A model generated the notes under the pieces. It was not told where the DNA came from and ran no database searches. It saw only the letters and a program-made list of their open reading frames with translations. From DATBJJ01 sp963750915 (GTDB lineage Bacteria > Acidobacteriota > Vicinamibacteria > Vicinamibacterales > 2-12-FULL-66-21), in assembly GCA_963750915.1 (NCBI GenBank), contig CAVVSF010000009.1, forward strand, positions 372,001-436,000: a stretch of DNA of 64,000 nt, written 5' to 3'. Shown one piece after another: positions 42,304 through 52,100 of this stretch. Positions within the stretch are counted from its first letter, which is position 1. Every line of letters begins with the position of its first letter. Position numbers and translations under genes: made by a program.

Positions 42304-44859
42304 ATGCCCACGCACACGCTCCAGGCTCTGGCTCGCGACAAGGACGTCCAGCTGCAGGAGGCGGTCAGCCGCCTCACGTATTCGCCACGCCCGGGCGGCG
42401 CCGAGGCGGACCCCATCGTCACCGCCGTCCGCCGGCTGCCGGCGGTCGCGCCCGAGTTCGGCCCTTACCCGTCCGGCACCGACGACCGCCTGATTGGGGC
42501 GCTCGCGGCCCGGGGCATCGAGCAGCTCTACACCCACCAGTCGGAGGCCTTCGCCCACGTCCTGGCGGGGCGGAACGTCGTCACGATCACCCCGACCGCG
42601 TCCGGAAAGACGCTCTGCTACAACGCGCCCGTGCTGAACGCGATCCTGCAGGACGCCTCCACCCGCGCGCTCTATCTCTTCCCGACCAAGGCGCTGGCGC
42701 AGGATCAGCTGGCCGAGCTCCACACGCTGTCGGATCTGGTGACGCGCGGCGACGACCTCCAGATTGGCGTCTTCACCTACGACGGCGACACGCCATCGGA
42801 TGCCCGGCGTGCGATTCGCGGCAAGGCTCACGTCGTCCTCAGCAACCCCGACATGCTGCACGCCGGGATCCTGCCGCACCATCCGCGCTGGGCGAAGCTG
42901 TTCGAGAACCTGCGGTTCGTCATCATCGACGAGCTGCACGCCTATCGCGGTGTGTTCGGCAGCCACCTGTCCAACATCCTGCGGCGTCTGCAGCGCGTCT
43001 GCCGGCACTACGGGTCGAACCCGGTGTTCATCTGTTCGTCGGCGACCATCGCCAACCCGCGCGAGCTGGCGGAGGGGCTGACCGGCGTGCCGTTCGAGCT
43101 GGTGGACAAGAGCGGCGCGCCGCGCGGGGAGAAGTTCTTCCTGTTCGTGAATCCGCCCGTCGTCAACCCCGAGCTGGGGATCCGCCGGTCGTACCTCTCG
43201 GAATCGCGGCGGGTGTCGCTCGAGTTCCTGAAGCACAACCTGCAGCTGATCCTGTTCGCGCAGAGCCGGCTCGCGGTCGAGATCCTCACCACGTACCTGA
43301 AGGACGCGTTTCAGGGCGCGCCAGGCGCTGCCGACGTCATCCGCGGCTACCGCGGCGGCTACCTGCCGAACCGGCGGCGCGAGATCGAGCGCGGCCTGCG
43401 CGACGGCGAGGTGCGCGCCGTCGTCTCGACCAACGCGCTCGAGCTCGGCATCGACATCGGCGCACTCGACGTCTCGGTGATGGCCGGCTACCCGGGGACC
43501 ATCGCCGCCACCTGGCAGCGCGCCGGCCGCGCCGGCCGGCGGACGACGCGCTCGGCGGCGGTGCTGGTCGCCAGCAGCGCGCCGATCGATCAGTTCATCG
43601 TCCGCAACCCGGCCTACTTCTTCGACGCGTCGCCGGAACACGCGTTGATCAATCCCGACAACCTCCACATCCTGCTCGATCACGTCAAGTGCGCCGCTTT
43701 CGAGCTGCCGTTCAGCGACGACGAGCGGTTCGGCGGCGAGAACGTGCAGGAGATTCTCGCGGTACTGGCGGAGGAAGGATTCGTGCAGCACGCCGACGAG
43801 CGCTGGCACTGGACCAACGAATCCTATCCGGCCGACGCCGTCAGCCTGCGATCGATCTCGTCGGACAACTTCATCGTCGTCGATCTGACCGACGGCGAGC
43901 GGGTGATTGGCGAGACCGATTTCACGAGCGGGCCGGCGACGCTGCACCAGAAGGCGATTTACATCGTCGAGGCGCAGTTGTACCAGGTGGAGCGCTTCGA
44001 CTTCGATGGCCGCAAGGCCTACGTCCGCGCCGTCGAGTGCGACTACTACACCGATGCGATCACCTACACGAAGGTGACGATCCTCGAGACCTTCGCGACC
44101 TCCGGTGTGCCGGACGTCGATCCGGCGCTCGCGCTGCCGGATCCCTCCGACGCGGCGCGCGGCACCGAGCCGGATCCGCGCGACGTAGTGACGCGGGATA
44201 CGTCGATCGAGGCGCGGCGGGCCGGCCTGGCGCGGCCCGGTGGGGACAGCATGGCGCCGGTTCGCTCGCACGGCGAGGTGCACGTCGTGTCACGGGTGGT
44301 CGGTTTCAAGAAGATCAAGTTCTACACCAACGAGAACATCGGGTCGGGTGAGCTCGATCTGCCCGAACAGCAGATGCACACGTCGTCGTACTGGCTGACG
44401 ATTCCGGCGGCGGTGATGGCCTCGCTGCCGTTCGACAGCGACGCCCGGCGCGACGGCGTCATCGGCCTGGCCTTCGCGATGCGCCACGTCGCGCAGCTGC
44501 TGCTGATGTGCGACGCCCACGACATCGGGCTGTCGATCGACGGCGGTACGCTCGAACGCAGCAGCCGTACCGGCGGTCTCGGCGGCGTGCCACCGGCGCT
44601 GGCGACGGCGCCGGACATTTTCATTTACGACAACTATCCGGGCGGCATCGGCTTCAGCCGGCCGCTCTTCGACATGCATCTGATCCTGCTCGATCGAACC
44701 CGCGAGCTGGTCGAGGGCTGTCCCTGCGAATCTGGCTGTCCGTCGTGTGTCGGGCCCGAAGGCAACACCGGCCCGCATGCGAAGGCTGTGGCGACGCAGA
44801 TCGTGCGAACCCTGCTCGAGGCGGCGGCGATCGAGCCGGCCGTGGCGGGCGCTGAATGA
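42304..44859 (+). CDS. DEAD/DEAH-box DNA helicase, YprA/MrfA type (with DUF1998)
   Basis: An 851-residue superfamily 2 helicase. Walker A is TPTASGKTLCYNAPVL, the DExH box is IIDELHAYRGVFGS, motif III is CSSATIANP, and motif VI is QRAGRAGRR. The C-terminal DUF1998 domain has four cysteines in CPCESGCPSC, probably for zinc. This architecture defines B. subtilis YprA (MrfA), which works with the nuclease YprB (MrfB) in mitomycin C repair. The next gene overlaps by 4 bp (ATGA) and encodes a YprB-like nuclease, which strongly supports the pair. No gene symbol is given because it is an inference by homology. Confidence 0.9.
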   Translation: MPTHTLQALARDKDVQLQEAVSRLTYSPRPGGAEADPIVTAVRRLPAVAPEFGPYPSGTDDRLIGALAARGIEQLYTHQSEAFAHVLAGRNVVTITPTASGKTLCYNAPVLNAILQDASTRALYLFPTKALAQDQLAELHTLSDLVTRGDDLQIGVFTYDGDTPSDARRAIRGKAHVVLSNPDMLHAGILPHHPRWAKLFENLRFVIIDELHAYRGVFGSHLSNILRRLQRVCRHYGSNPVFICSSATIANPRELAEGLTGVPFELVDKSGAPRGEKFFLFVNPPVVNPELGIRRSYLSESRRVSLEFLKHNLQLILFAQSRLAVEILTTYLKDAFQGAPGAADVIRGYRGGYLPNRRREIERGLRDGEVRAVVSTNALELGIDIGALDVSVMAGYPGTIAATWQRAGRAGRRTTRSAAVLVASSAPIDQFIVRNPAYFFDASPEHALINPDNLHILLDHVKCAAFELPFSDDERFGGENVQEILAVLAEEGFVQHADERWHWTNESYPADAVSLRSISSDNFIVVDLTDGERVIGETDFTSGPATLHQKAIYIVEAQLYQVERFDFDGRKAYVRAVECDYYTDAITYTKVTILETFATSGVPDVDPALALPDPSDAARGTEPDPRDVVTRDTSIEARRAGLARPGGDSMAPVRSHGEVHVVSRVVGFKKIKFYTNENIGSGELDLPEQQMHTSSYWLTIPAAVMASLPFDSDARRDGVIGLAFAMRHVAQLLLMCDAHDIGLSIDGGTLERSSRTGGLGGVPPALATAPDIFIYDNYPGGIGFSRPLFDMHLILLDRTRELVEGCPCESGCPSCVGPEGNTGPHAKAVATQIVRTLLEAAAIEPAVAGAE

Positions 44860-46188
44860 CCATGGACCTGAAATCACGGCTGCGCGCCATCGTCAGGCCG
44901 CCGACCGCGCCGCTGCGCGAGTTGACCTATGAACCCGAGCATACCGGCCCGGAGGCGGCGGTCGAGCCGGCGAGGGTTGGAGAGATCCTCGGCGGTCGCC
45001 CGATCGAGACGCCGTTCGGCGAGTGCCTCGTGATCGATCGGCGCTACGAATCGAATCGCCGGCATGGCGATGTCGCGATCGGCGATTGCGAGCTGAACGA
45101 TCTCGGTCACCTCGGCGTGCTCGACCCCTCGCTGAGCGCGATCGCGGGTACGCTCTCGGCCAATGGCGGCGCCAATGCTCCGCGTACGGTCTTCGTCGAC
45201 CTCGAGACGACCGGCCTGAGCGGCGGCGCGGGCACGGTCGCCTTTCTCGTCGGCTGCGGCTACTTCGACGGCGGCGCCTTCCAGGTCCGGCAGTTCCTGC
45301 TCACGAGCTACCGGGCCGAGCGCGCGCTCCTCGCCGCGGTCTCCGATTTCTTCGACGAGGCCGACCTGCTGGTGACCTACAACGGCAAGACCTTCGATGT
45401 CCCGGTGATGGAGACGCGCTGGCTGTTCCATCGCATGGAACTGCCGCTCGACGGCGTGCCGCACTTCGACACGCTCCACGCCGCGCGGCGGCTGTGGAAG
45501 GACCGGCCCGACGTCGAGCTCGAACCCGAAGGTGGATGTCGCCTGTCGACGCTGGAGCGGACGCTCTTCGCCGTGCGCCGGGTCGGCGACGTGCCCGGCT
45601 TCGAGATCCCGTCGCGCTTTTTCAGGTTCCTGCGCTCCGGCGACCCGCGCCCGCTCGAACCGGTGCTCGAGCACAACCGCCTCGATCTCGTCTCGCTCGC
45701 GGCCGTTACCGCCCGTGCCGCGCGCCTGGTCAGCGACGGCGCCGACGGCTGCCCCGATGACAGCCAGGCGCTGGCGCTCGGCCGCATCTACACCCGCGCC
45801 GGCGCTGCCGATCGCGCCGAGGCGTGCTACCGCCGCGCGACGACTTCGCCGGCCCCCGTGGTGCGGGCGCACGCTTGGTACTACCTGGGATTGACGTGGC
45901 GGCGTGGCCGGCGCTTCGACGACGCTGCCGGGGCGTGGAAGGCCATCATCGAGTTGACCGAGCGGCCATCGGGCTGGGACGGCCGGGCGCTGCGGCAGTT
46001 CGCGATCGAGGCGCTCGCGATCCATCGCGAGCATCGCGACCGCGACTACGACTCGGCGCAGGGACCTGGCGTTGTTCGCGCTGGAAGAAGGGGTGGGCGA
46101 GCGAAGCGCCGGCGGGTTCCGCCACCGCGTCGCGCGGCTGGATCGGAAGATCGCCAGAAAGACAAACGCTCAGCTCTTCTGGAGCTGA
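44856..46188 (+). CDS. YprB/MrfB-like exonuclease domain protein with TPR-like C-terminus (frameshift near end)
   Basis: The N-terminal part has an RNase H-like/DnaQ fold: FVDLETTGLSGG (Exo I, Asp/Glu), VTYNGKTFDVPVMETRW (Exo II), and EHNRLDLVSLAAV (Exo III). A helical repeat follows (ALGRIYTRAGAADRAEACYRRA, AWYYLGLTWRRGRRFDDAAGAW), probably a TPR pair. One extra C at 46059 puts the end off frame. Dropping it gives RDLALFALEEGVGER and a stop at 46186-46188 just before the terminator stem, for ~443 residues. Coupling to the MrfA-type helicase by a 4-bp overlap makes a helicase-nuclease repair pair likely. Confidence 0.8.
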
Positions 46189-46193
46189 GCGTT
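46165..46193. terminator. 12-bp perfect stem-loop between convergent genes
   Basis: AACGCTCAGCTC pairs with GAGCTGAGCGTT around a 5-nt loop, without mismatches. It overlaps the last codons of the nuclease gene and lies between it and convergent rpmE. A U tract is missing on both sides, so it may act with Rho or as a two-way stem. Confidence 0.6.
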
Positions 46194-46225
46194 CATCGGG
46201 AACGACGGACCGGGCGGGAAAGGCT

Positions 46226-46486
46226 TTACGCCTTGGCGCCGGCCGGCTGCTTCTTCGCCTTGGCGGCCGCCTTGCGGCTTTCGGAGGTCTGCGCCCCGAA
46301 GCGCTTGGTGAACCGCTCGACGCGGCCTTCCGTGTCGATCAGCTTCTGCCGGCCCGTGAAGAACGGGTGGCAGTTGTTGCAAATCTCGAGGTGCAGCTCG
46401 TTCTTCGTCGAGCGCGTCGTCCAGGTCGCGCCACAGGCGCAACGCGCGACGACCTCGTTGTACTTCGGGTGAATGCCTTCCTTCAC
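46226..46486 (-). CDS. rpmE: 50S ribosomal protein L31, zinc-binding form
   Basis: The 86-residue protein has Cys16, Cys18, Cys36 and Cys39, the C+ form that binds zinc, in CACGATWTTRST and ICNNCHPFFTG, followed by LIDTEGRVERFTKRF. The C-terminal ~20 residues are a basic extension. The start is GTG at 46486, placed 6 nt after AGGAG; the ATG three bases upstream reads straight into a stop. Extended -10 TGC-TATAAT lies 33 nt upstream. It faces away from the aldo/keto reductase gene, but both are on the minus strand. Confidence 0.93.
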   Translation of the reverse strand: MKEGIHPKYNEVVARCACGATWTTRSTKNELHLEICNNCHPFFTGRQKLIDTEGRVERFTKRFGAQTSESRKAAAKAKKQPAGAKA

Positions 46487-46518
46487 TGCATGCTCCTTCG
46501 GGGTCCGGGCAAAAGATC

Positions 46519-46527
46519 ATTATAGCA
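46519..46527 (-). promoter_or_regulatory. Extended -10 (TGC TATAAT) of rpmE
   Basis: On the minus strand, consensus TATAAT with TGn directly before it, 33 nt upstream of the GTG start of rpmE. TTGGCG 12 nt upstream is too close to count as -35. Confidence 0.55.
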
Positions 46528-46601
46528 GGACTTTGGCGCCAAGCTCGCTACTATAACCCTAAAGCTCATGCGGACAGACACTTACGGATGCCTGCCAGGG
46601 C

Positions 46602-47567
46602 TCATTCGAAATCAACCGACCGCTCCCAGCGGTGCGATTTGAGCTCCTCCATCAGCGCTGGCGAAAGGGGTTCGCCGTCGCTGACGGCGAGGTTCTGCTC
46701 GACGTGTGAGAGCTTCCGCATGCCCGGGATTACCGTGGAAACGGCCGGGTGCTGGAGGATGTGGCGCAGCGCCAGCTGCGGCATCGTCATGCCGCCCGGG
46801 ACCGAGCGGCGGAGCCGCTCGATGCGCGGCAGGGTGGCGTCGAGGTTCTCCCGGTTGAAGTACAGGTTGCGGAAGTCCCCCTGCGGCCACGTCGAGTCGC
46901 GCGTGAGCGTTCCGGTCAGGCTGCCTTCGTCGAACGGGACCCGGGCGATGACCGCGATGCCGTGCTCCTGGCAGTAGGGGAGGAGCTCGTCCTCAGGGCT
47001 CTGATCGAGCACGTTGTAAACGACCTGCACCGCATCGATCAGCCCGGTGGCGAGGGCCTGGAGGACGTTGCCGGGCTGCCAGCGATTGATGCTGATGCCG
47101 ACGGCGCGCACGAGGCCTTCGTCCTTCAAGCCGCGAAGCGCGCGCTGCCAGCTCGGATCGGCTGCCCACTCGTCGGTCCAGACGTGGAACTGCTGTAGAT
47201 CCAGGCTCGAGACCCCGATGTTCTTCAGGCTCTTCTCGGTGTATTCGCGGATGTAGTCGGGTGGAAACACCTCGGCGAGCGGGTACTCGGGACGTGCCGG
47301 CCACTTCCGGTTCTTCGGCGGGATCTTCGTCGCGACGTAGAGCTCGCGCTCGGGGTGTCGCTTCAGGGTCGCACCGAGCAGCCGTTCGCTGTGGCCGTCG
47401 CCGTAGGCCCAGGCGGTATCGAAGAAGTTGCACCCGAGCGCGATGGCGCGATCGAGCGAAGTGAACGATTCCTCGTCGGCGCTGCCGGTCCAGCCCGCCA
47501 TGCCCCACATCCCGTAGCCGACTTCCGAGACCTGCCAGCCTGTGCGTCCGAACGTGCGATATCGCAT
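46602..47567 (-). CDS. Aldo/keto reductase
   Basis: The 321-residue NADPH-dependent oxidoreductase has the catalytic tetrad in the usual order: Asp and Tyr in FFDTAWAYGDGHSE, Lys in VATKIPPK, and His in LQQFHVWTDEW. The N-terminus (MRYRTFGRTGWQVSEVGYGMWGM) is typical of the family. The C-terminal AVSTVIPGMRKLSHVEQNL is the cofactor phosphate-binding end. The substrate is unknown. The ATG at 47567 is well supported by the N-terminal match. It lies 4 bp from the cupin gene (same strand), so they may be co-transcribed. Confidence 0.92.
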   Translation of the reverse strand: MRYRTFGRTGWQVSEVGYGMWGMAGWTGSADEESFTSLDRAIALGCNFFDTAWAYGDGHSERLLGATLKRHPERELYVATKIPPKNRKWPARPEYPLAEVFPPDYIREYTEKSLKNIGVSSLDLQQFHVWTDEWAADPSWQRALRGLKDEGLVRAVGISINRWQPGNVLQALATGLIDAVQVVYNVLDQSPEDELLPYCQEHGIAVIARVPFDEGSLTGTLTRDSTWPQGDFRNLYFNRENLDATLPRIERLRRSVPGGMTMPQLALRHILQHPAVSTVIPGMRKLSHVEQNLAVSDGEPLSPALMEELKSHRWERSVDFE

Positions 47568-47571
47568 CGGC

Positions 47572-48414
47572 CTACTTCTGTCCCGCCTGGCAGGGGGGCC
47601 CGGTGAGCGTCGACACGAAGATGAGCGGACGCGAGCCGCGGCGGGTCAGGGTATGCGGCACCCCGCGCGGAATCACCGCGAAGCTGGCGGCGGCGAGCGG
47701 CGTATCACGCCCGTTCATCCGCAGCACGCCTTCACCGGCGACGACGTAGAGGGTTTCGTCGGCGTCGCCGTGAACGTGCTCGCCGACCGGTTCCTTGATC
47801 TGCAGCAGCGTCGAGCTCGAGCTGGCGGTGCATCCGATCGGAGACCGCTTCATCTGTGCGCTGCCGATGTAGTTGCTCTCGATGAAATCAGGCAGCGAGA
47901 GCGTGTTCGGCGCGTAGCTGCCGTCCGCTTTGACGGGCGGGGGAGGCGGCGGCGCTTCGGGCTTGGGCGGCTCCGGCGGCGGCGGGGCGGCCGTCAGCGA
48001 GGCCGAGGCCCGAAGCGGCTTGCCGGCGGCGATGACGACCTCCTTCTCGAACGTGACGAAGCCCTCGTGCTCGAAGCGGAGGCGATAGGTGCCAGGCATG
48101 ACGTTGGCGAGCGTGGCGAGCCCCGACGGGTCGGTCAACCCCTCGCGCTCGACCGGCCCGGTGGCCCTGACCACCACTTCGGGCAGCGTCTTGCCGTCGA
48201 GCGCCGTGACCATGACGGTCAGCGGCACGCCGCGGGCTGGCGGCGTCGCCTGGGGCCGCGGCCGTGGCGACGCCGGCTTCGGCTGTTGTGTGGCCGGAGG
48301 CGTCGTCGCCGGCGGCGTCTGAGGCGGAGTTTGCGGTGGTTGCGCCTGGCTGGCTGACACACTTCCGGGAAGCGTCAGGGCGAGGCTGAGGGCGATGATG
48401 TGTGCGCAGCGCAT
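47572..48414 (-). CDS. Secreted protein: carboxypeptidase-regulatory-like domain plus cupin
   Basis: The 280-residue protein has a signal sequence, a Pro/Thr/Gln-rich low-complexity linker (PPQTPPQTPPATTPPATQQP), and a carboxypeptidase regulatory-like beta-sandwich (LTVMVTALDGKTLPEVVVRATG, LTDPSGLATLANVMPGTYRLRFEHEGF). A second Pro-rich linker follows, then a C-terminal cupin (EHVHGDADETLYVVAGEGVLRMNG, and VIPRGVPHTLTR), which likely holds a metal with three His and one Glu. The combination of both domains in one secreted protein is uncommon. The start ATG at 48414 opens the signal sequence. Confidence 0.75.
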   Translation of the reverse strand: MRCAHIIALSLALTLPGSVSASQAQPPQTPPQTPPATTPPATQQPKPASPRPRPQATPPARGVPLTVMVTALDGKTLPEVVVRATGPVEREGLTDPSGLATLANVMPGTYRLRFEHEGFVTFEKEVVIAAGKPLRASASLTAAPPPPEPPKPEAPPPPPPVKADGSYAPNTLSLPDFIESNYIGSAQMKRSPIGCTASSSSTLLQIKEPVGEHVHGDADETLYVVAGEGVLRMNGRDTPLAAASFAVIPRGVPHTLTRRGSRPLIFVSTLTGPPCQAGQK

Positions 48415-48490
48415 GCTCTATGAGATTGCGTCCTCGTCTGTGGCGTCAAGGCCTGACCAGTAACCGAACCGATCAAGCTCGGCAGGGTCG

Positions 48491-50616
48491 CTATCGGCCC
48501 TGGCTGGTCGTGCGTGTTTTCTCTCCCGCAGGTTTGAGATACGTGTCGAACCAGGCCAGCTCGTTCAGCATCCGATGGACGATGTTCCAGTTGCCGCCGA
48601 TGCCGTGCGCCTGCCCGTCGTAGCGGATCATCTTGGCCGGTACGCCCCGACGCCGCAGCGCAAAGTACATCTGTTCGGCTTCCTCGTACGGCACGCGCTG
48701 GTCGACCTCGCCATGGACGAAGAGCGTCGGGGTCCGCACTGCGCCGGCGTAGGCGATCGGGGACTGCCTGATCATCCGGTCGCGCGCGTCTCGCCTCCCA
48801 CGGCGTGCCGAAGAACTCGGTCTCCTTGGTGCGGTAGATGTCGGCGGTGCCATAGTCGCTGATCCAGTTGGAGATCCCGGCGCCGGCAACCGCGGCGGCG
48901 AAGCGATCGGGGTACTGGGTGATCAGCCAGTTGGTCATGAAGCCGCCGTAGGAGTGGCCGATGTGGCCGACGCGCTTGCCGTCGATCGGATAGCGGCCGA
49001 GGGCGTAGTCGATGCCGGCGATGACGTCCTGGCCGTCCTTGTCGCCCCACGCGCCCCACGTCGCCCACTTGAATGCGTCGCCGTAGCCGGTCGAGCTGCG
49101 AAAGTTCGTATCGAGAACGAAGTAGCCCCTGGCGGCAAAGTACTGGTCCTTGAAATCGAACGCGTACCCCGTCGCCGCGTGCGGGCCGCCATGGCTTTTG
49201 ACGATCATCGGATAGGGCCCGCGTGACGGATCGTAGCCGTGCGGAAACGTCAGCCATCCTTCGATCCCCGTGCCGTCGCGGCTCCGCCAGCGCAGGCGCT
49301 CGGCGCGGCTGAAGGCGATGTCCCTGGTCAGGATCGCGTGAACGTTGGTCAGGCGCCGCTCGTTCGCCCCGTCGATGTCGGCGACGTAGAGGTCCGGGGG
49401 CGCGTGGTGAACGCCGACCGTGTAGAGGATCTTCGTGAACGATCGGTCGTAGGTCAGGCCGTTCAGCCGCCGCGGGCCGGTCGTGATCTGCTCGACCCTG
49501 CCGTCGGGTACGGAGGCGCGGAACACGTGTGATTCGCCGCCGATGGCGGCGCTGAAATAGAGATACCGGCTGTCCGGCGACCATTGCGCCGGGCCGGGGT
49601 CGAGGTCCCAGCTGGCAGTCAGGTTGATCGGTGCGCCGCCGGCGACCGGAACAACGTACAAGTCCTGCGGGCCGCCGTGATTCAGCCGCTCGCGGATGAT
49701 CATGTCCGTGCCGAACGAACGCTCGTAGGCGAGGTAGCGCCCGTCCGGCGAGTAGTCGGGGCTGAGCGTAGACGTACTCGTCGTTCGTCAGGCGCGTGAC
49801 CTCGCCGTCAACCGTGACCGTCCATAGGTCGGACGAGTTGTACTTGAGCGCATCACGCCAGTCAGGATCGGCCGTGAAGGCAAGCCGCCTGCCGTCGGGA
49901 TGCCACGTCAGGCCCGCCGGGCGAAGATCGAGGTCGGCGATTACCTTTGCAGCCGCCGCCTCGCCGCGCGGCCTGAGCGCGATCTGCTGCGCCGGCTGCG
50001 CCGTTGGATCAGGCGCCGGAAACTCGGCGCCATCGCGCTGGAAATCCTTCCAGTCGAAAGTCACGCCCTTGAAGCGCTGCTGGTGGCGCTTCTCGAACTC
50101 GCTCGCGGCTGAGGGCGCCTTGGCCGGCAGCGGCTTGTTGACGAGAGCCGCTTCGACCTTGCCATCAGGCGACAGGACCGCTGGCGGGCTGCCCCTTCCG
50201 CCGCCGCGGCCGCCGCGGCCTGAGCTTTCCGGGGTCGCCACCAGCGCCGGCGCCGCTGACGGTTGACCGGGATCGACGCTCCATCGTGCGTTGTCAACCG
50301 AGAACTCGAGCCGCCCGTCAATGGACCATGAGGGGCTCCCGACGTCCCTGCCGTCGAGCTGTATACGCCGCGCTCCAGTGCCATCGGCCCGGACAATCCA
50401 GGTTTCGACATGCGACGAATTCGTCGCGGGCTCTTCGAGCCGGGTTGTCACTGTGTAGGTGACCCACTCGCCGGAGGGCGAGAAGGAGGTGCTCCCGACA
50501 GCTTGGATGAGGTAGTAGTCCTCGGGGGTGACCGCGCGCCCTGGCGCCTGTCGTGCCACCGGCGCGACGATGAGAACGGACAGTATGCCGAGGCAGGAGA
50601 TCAACAATCGAGGCAT
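48491..50616 (-). pseudogene. S9 family prolyl oligopeptidase with two frame breaks
   Basis: The rebuilt ~707-residue secreted protein has a signal sequence, a beta-propeller half with SPSGEWVTYTVTT, WHPDGRRLAFTADPDWR and WSPDSRYLYFSAAIGG, and a C-terminal peptidase half. The nucleophile elbow is GHIGHSYGGFMTNW, and the other triad residues lie around HGEVDQRVPY and QAHGIGG. Two single-base insertions, at the C/G run 49758-49761 and near 48789, split it into three frames. The reading across both breaks is natural (VYAQPDYSPDGRYLAY; GTPWEADARDRMIRQSPI). The sequence is therefore probably intact in the organism. A TAGGAT box at 50639-50644 (minus strand) precedes the ATG. Confidence 0.8.
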
Positions 50617-50699
50617 CGCCCCTCCGGGTGTCCGCGAATCCTATCAGAGTTGCTGAGGCGCCTCCTCCCGACTGGCATCGGTCGTGGATCGCGGGAGGT

Positions 50700-52052
50700 A
50701 TGGATCGCCGCAGGCTGATGCTGTCCTCTGTCGGGCTTATCCTCGTCGTTGGGGTTGGCATTCGACTGCTGGAATCACGCCCGCCGAAGCTCAACGTTGC
50801 ATATGCCCAGGTCACCAACGGCGACATCGCGCGGGAAGTGCTCACGAGCGGAACGCTCGAGCCAGCGGAAGCCGTGGACGTAGGCACCCAGGTGTCCGGC
50901 ACGATTCAGTCGCTGCACGCAGATTTCAACGCGAGTGTCGCGGCCGGGCAAGTGATCGCCCAGCTCGACCCTTCGGTGTACGACAGCGAGCTCGCGCAGG
51001 CACGCGCCGCCTTGATTGAGACCGAAGGCGAGGCGCAACGGGCGCAGGTCATGGCCGACGATGCGAAGGTGAAGGCGGAGCGGGCGCGTGAGCTCGGCGG
51101 CAGGGACCTGATTACGGGAGTGGAAATCGAAACCGCCGTGCTGGCTGCCAAACAGACGGCGGCCGAGCTCGTAGCGGCGCGAGCCGCAGCACGCGCCGCG
51201 TCCGCCATGGTGGACGAGGCCAGAGTCAATCGCGAGCGAACCACGATCCGGTCGCCCATCGACGGCATTGTCATCAGCCGCGCCGTCGAAGTCGGGCAGA
51301 CGCTCGCAGCGTCGGTCTCGTCGCCGACGCTGTTCCGCATCGCCGCCCTCGGCCGGATGCACTTGATGGCCGACGTCAGCGAGGCTGAAGTCGGCGGCAT
51401 CCGCCCCGGTTCCCCCGTCACGTTCGAGATCGAATCGCTCGGCGAGCGGCCGTTCGAGGGAGTCGTTTCGGAGGTCCGGCTCCAGCCGACGTTCCTGGCT
51501 GCGGGGGGCGGCTCGGGCGGACCGTCGGGCGGAAGCAGCGCTTCGACACCCCAGCCTGTCGGCACTTCAGGCTCGTCGTCATCGTCGTCATCCTCCGCGA
51601 CGCCTTCGACAGGCACCAGTACATCGGCGGGGACGGCTGCGGCGGGCGCTGCATCGACGACCACCGCAGTGCCGGCTGGTTCGGTGGTTTCGTATACCGC
51701 CGTCATCAATGTCGACAATCGTGACCACGCCATCGCGCCCGGCAGCACGGCGATTGTCTTCCTGCCGACGGCGCGGCGGGCCGCGGTGACGAGAATTCCG
51801 AATGCCGCGACGTCGTTCAGGCCGGCGGCCGATGTCCTGGAGGCGACAGGGCAGAGAGGACTCCGGGTGCCCGAGCTCGAACAGGATCCGTCGCGGCCCG
51901 GCGGCCGCAGGGCCCTGGTCTGGAAGCTCGAATCCGGAAAGTTCGTGCCGATCGACGTCAGCGTCGGGATTTCCGACGAGCGCTGGACGGAGCTGCTGTC
52001 CGGACCTGTCAAGGCGGGCGATGCGCTCGTGACCAGCGCCGCGACGAGATAG
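50700..52052 (+). CDS. HlyD-family periplasmic adaptor of an RND/ABC efflux system (orphan)
   Basis: The ~450-residue protein has one N-terminal membrane helix (LMLSSVGLILVVGVGI) and then the MFP layout: a lipoyl-like first half (VLTSGTLEPAEAVDVGTQVSGTIQSLHADFNASVAAGQVIAQLD), a coiled-coil hairpin (AQARAALIETEGEAQRAQ; VAARAAARAASAMVDEARVNRERT), a second lipoyl-like half (TTIRSPIDGIVISRAVEVGQTL), and beta-barrel segments. A Ser/Thr/Ala-rich insert of ~40 residues interrupts the C-terminal part. No ATPase, permease or TolC gene is near, so its partner is unknown. The start is uncertain: ATG 50700 (GGGAGG too close) or GTG 50628, only 12 bp from the divergent gene. Confidence 0.8.
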   Translation: MDRRRLMLSSVGLILVVGVGIRLLESRPPKLNVAYAQVTNGDIAREVLTSGTLEPAEAVDVGTQVSGTIQSLHADFNASVAAGQVIAQLDPSVYDSELAQARAALIETEGEAQRAQVMADDAKVKAERARELGGRDLITGVEIETAVLAAKQTAAELVAARAAARAASAMVDEARVNRERTTIRSPIDGIVISRAVEVGQTLAASVSSPTLFRIAALGRMHLMADVSEAEVGGIRPGSPVTFEIESLGERPFEGVVSEVRLQPTFLAAGGGSGGPSGGSSASTPQPVGTSGSSSSSSSSATPSTGTSTSAGTAAAGAASTTTAVPAGSVVSYTAVINVDNRDHAIAPGSTAIVFLPTARRAAVTRIPNAATSFRPAADVLEATGQRGLRVPELEQDPSRPGGRRALVWKLESGKFVPIDVSVGISDERWTELLSGPVKAGDALVTSAATR

Positions 52053-52100
52053 CCCGGTCACGCGCGCGGCCATCGCCGCGTCCCCCGCTGGCGGCGGAAG

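Noticed and set aside
42280..44283. Long open frame on the minus strand opposite the helicase (667 residues)
   Set aside because: A shadow of the GC-rich helicase gene with no recognisable motif.
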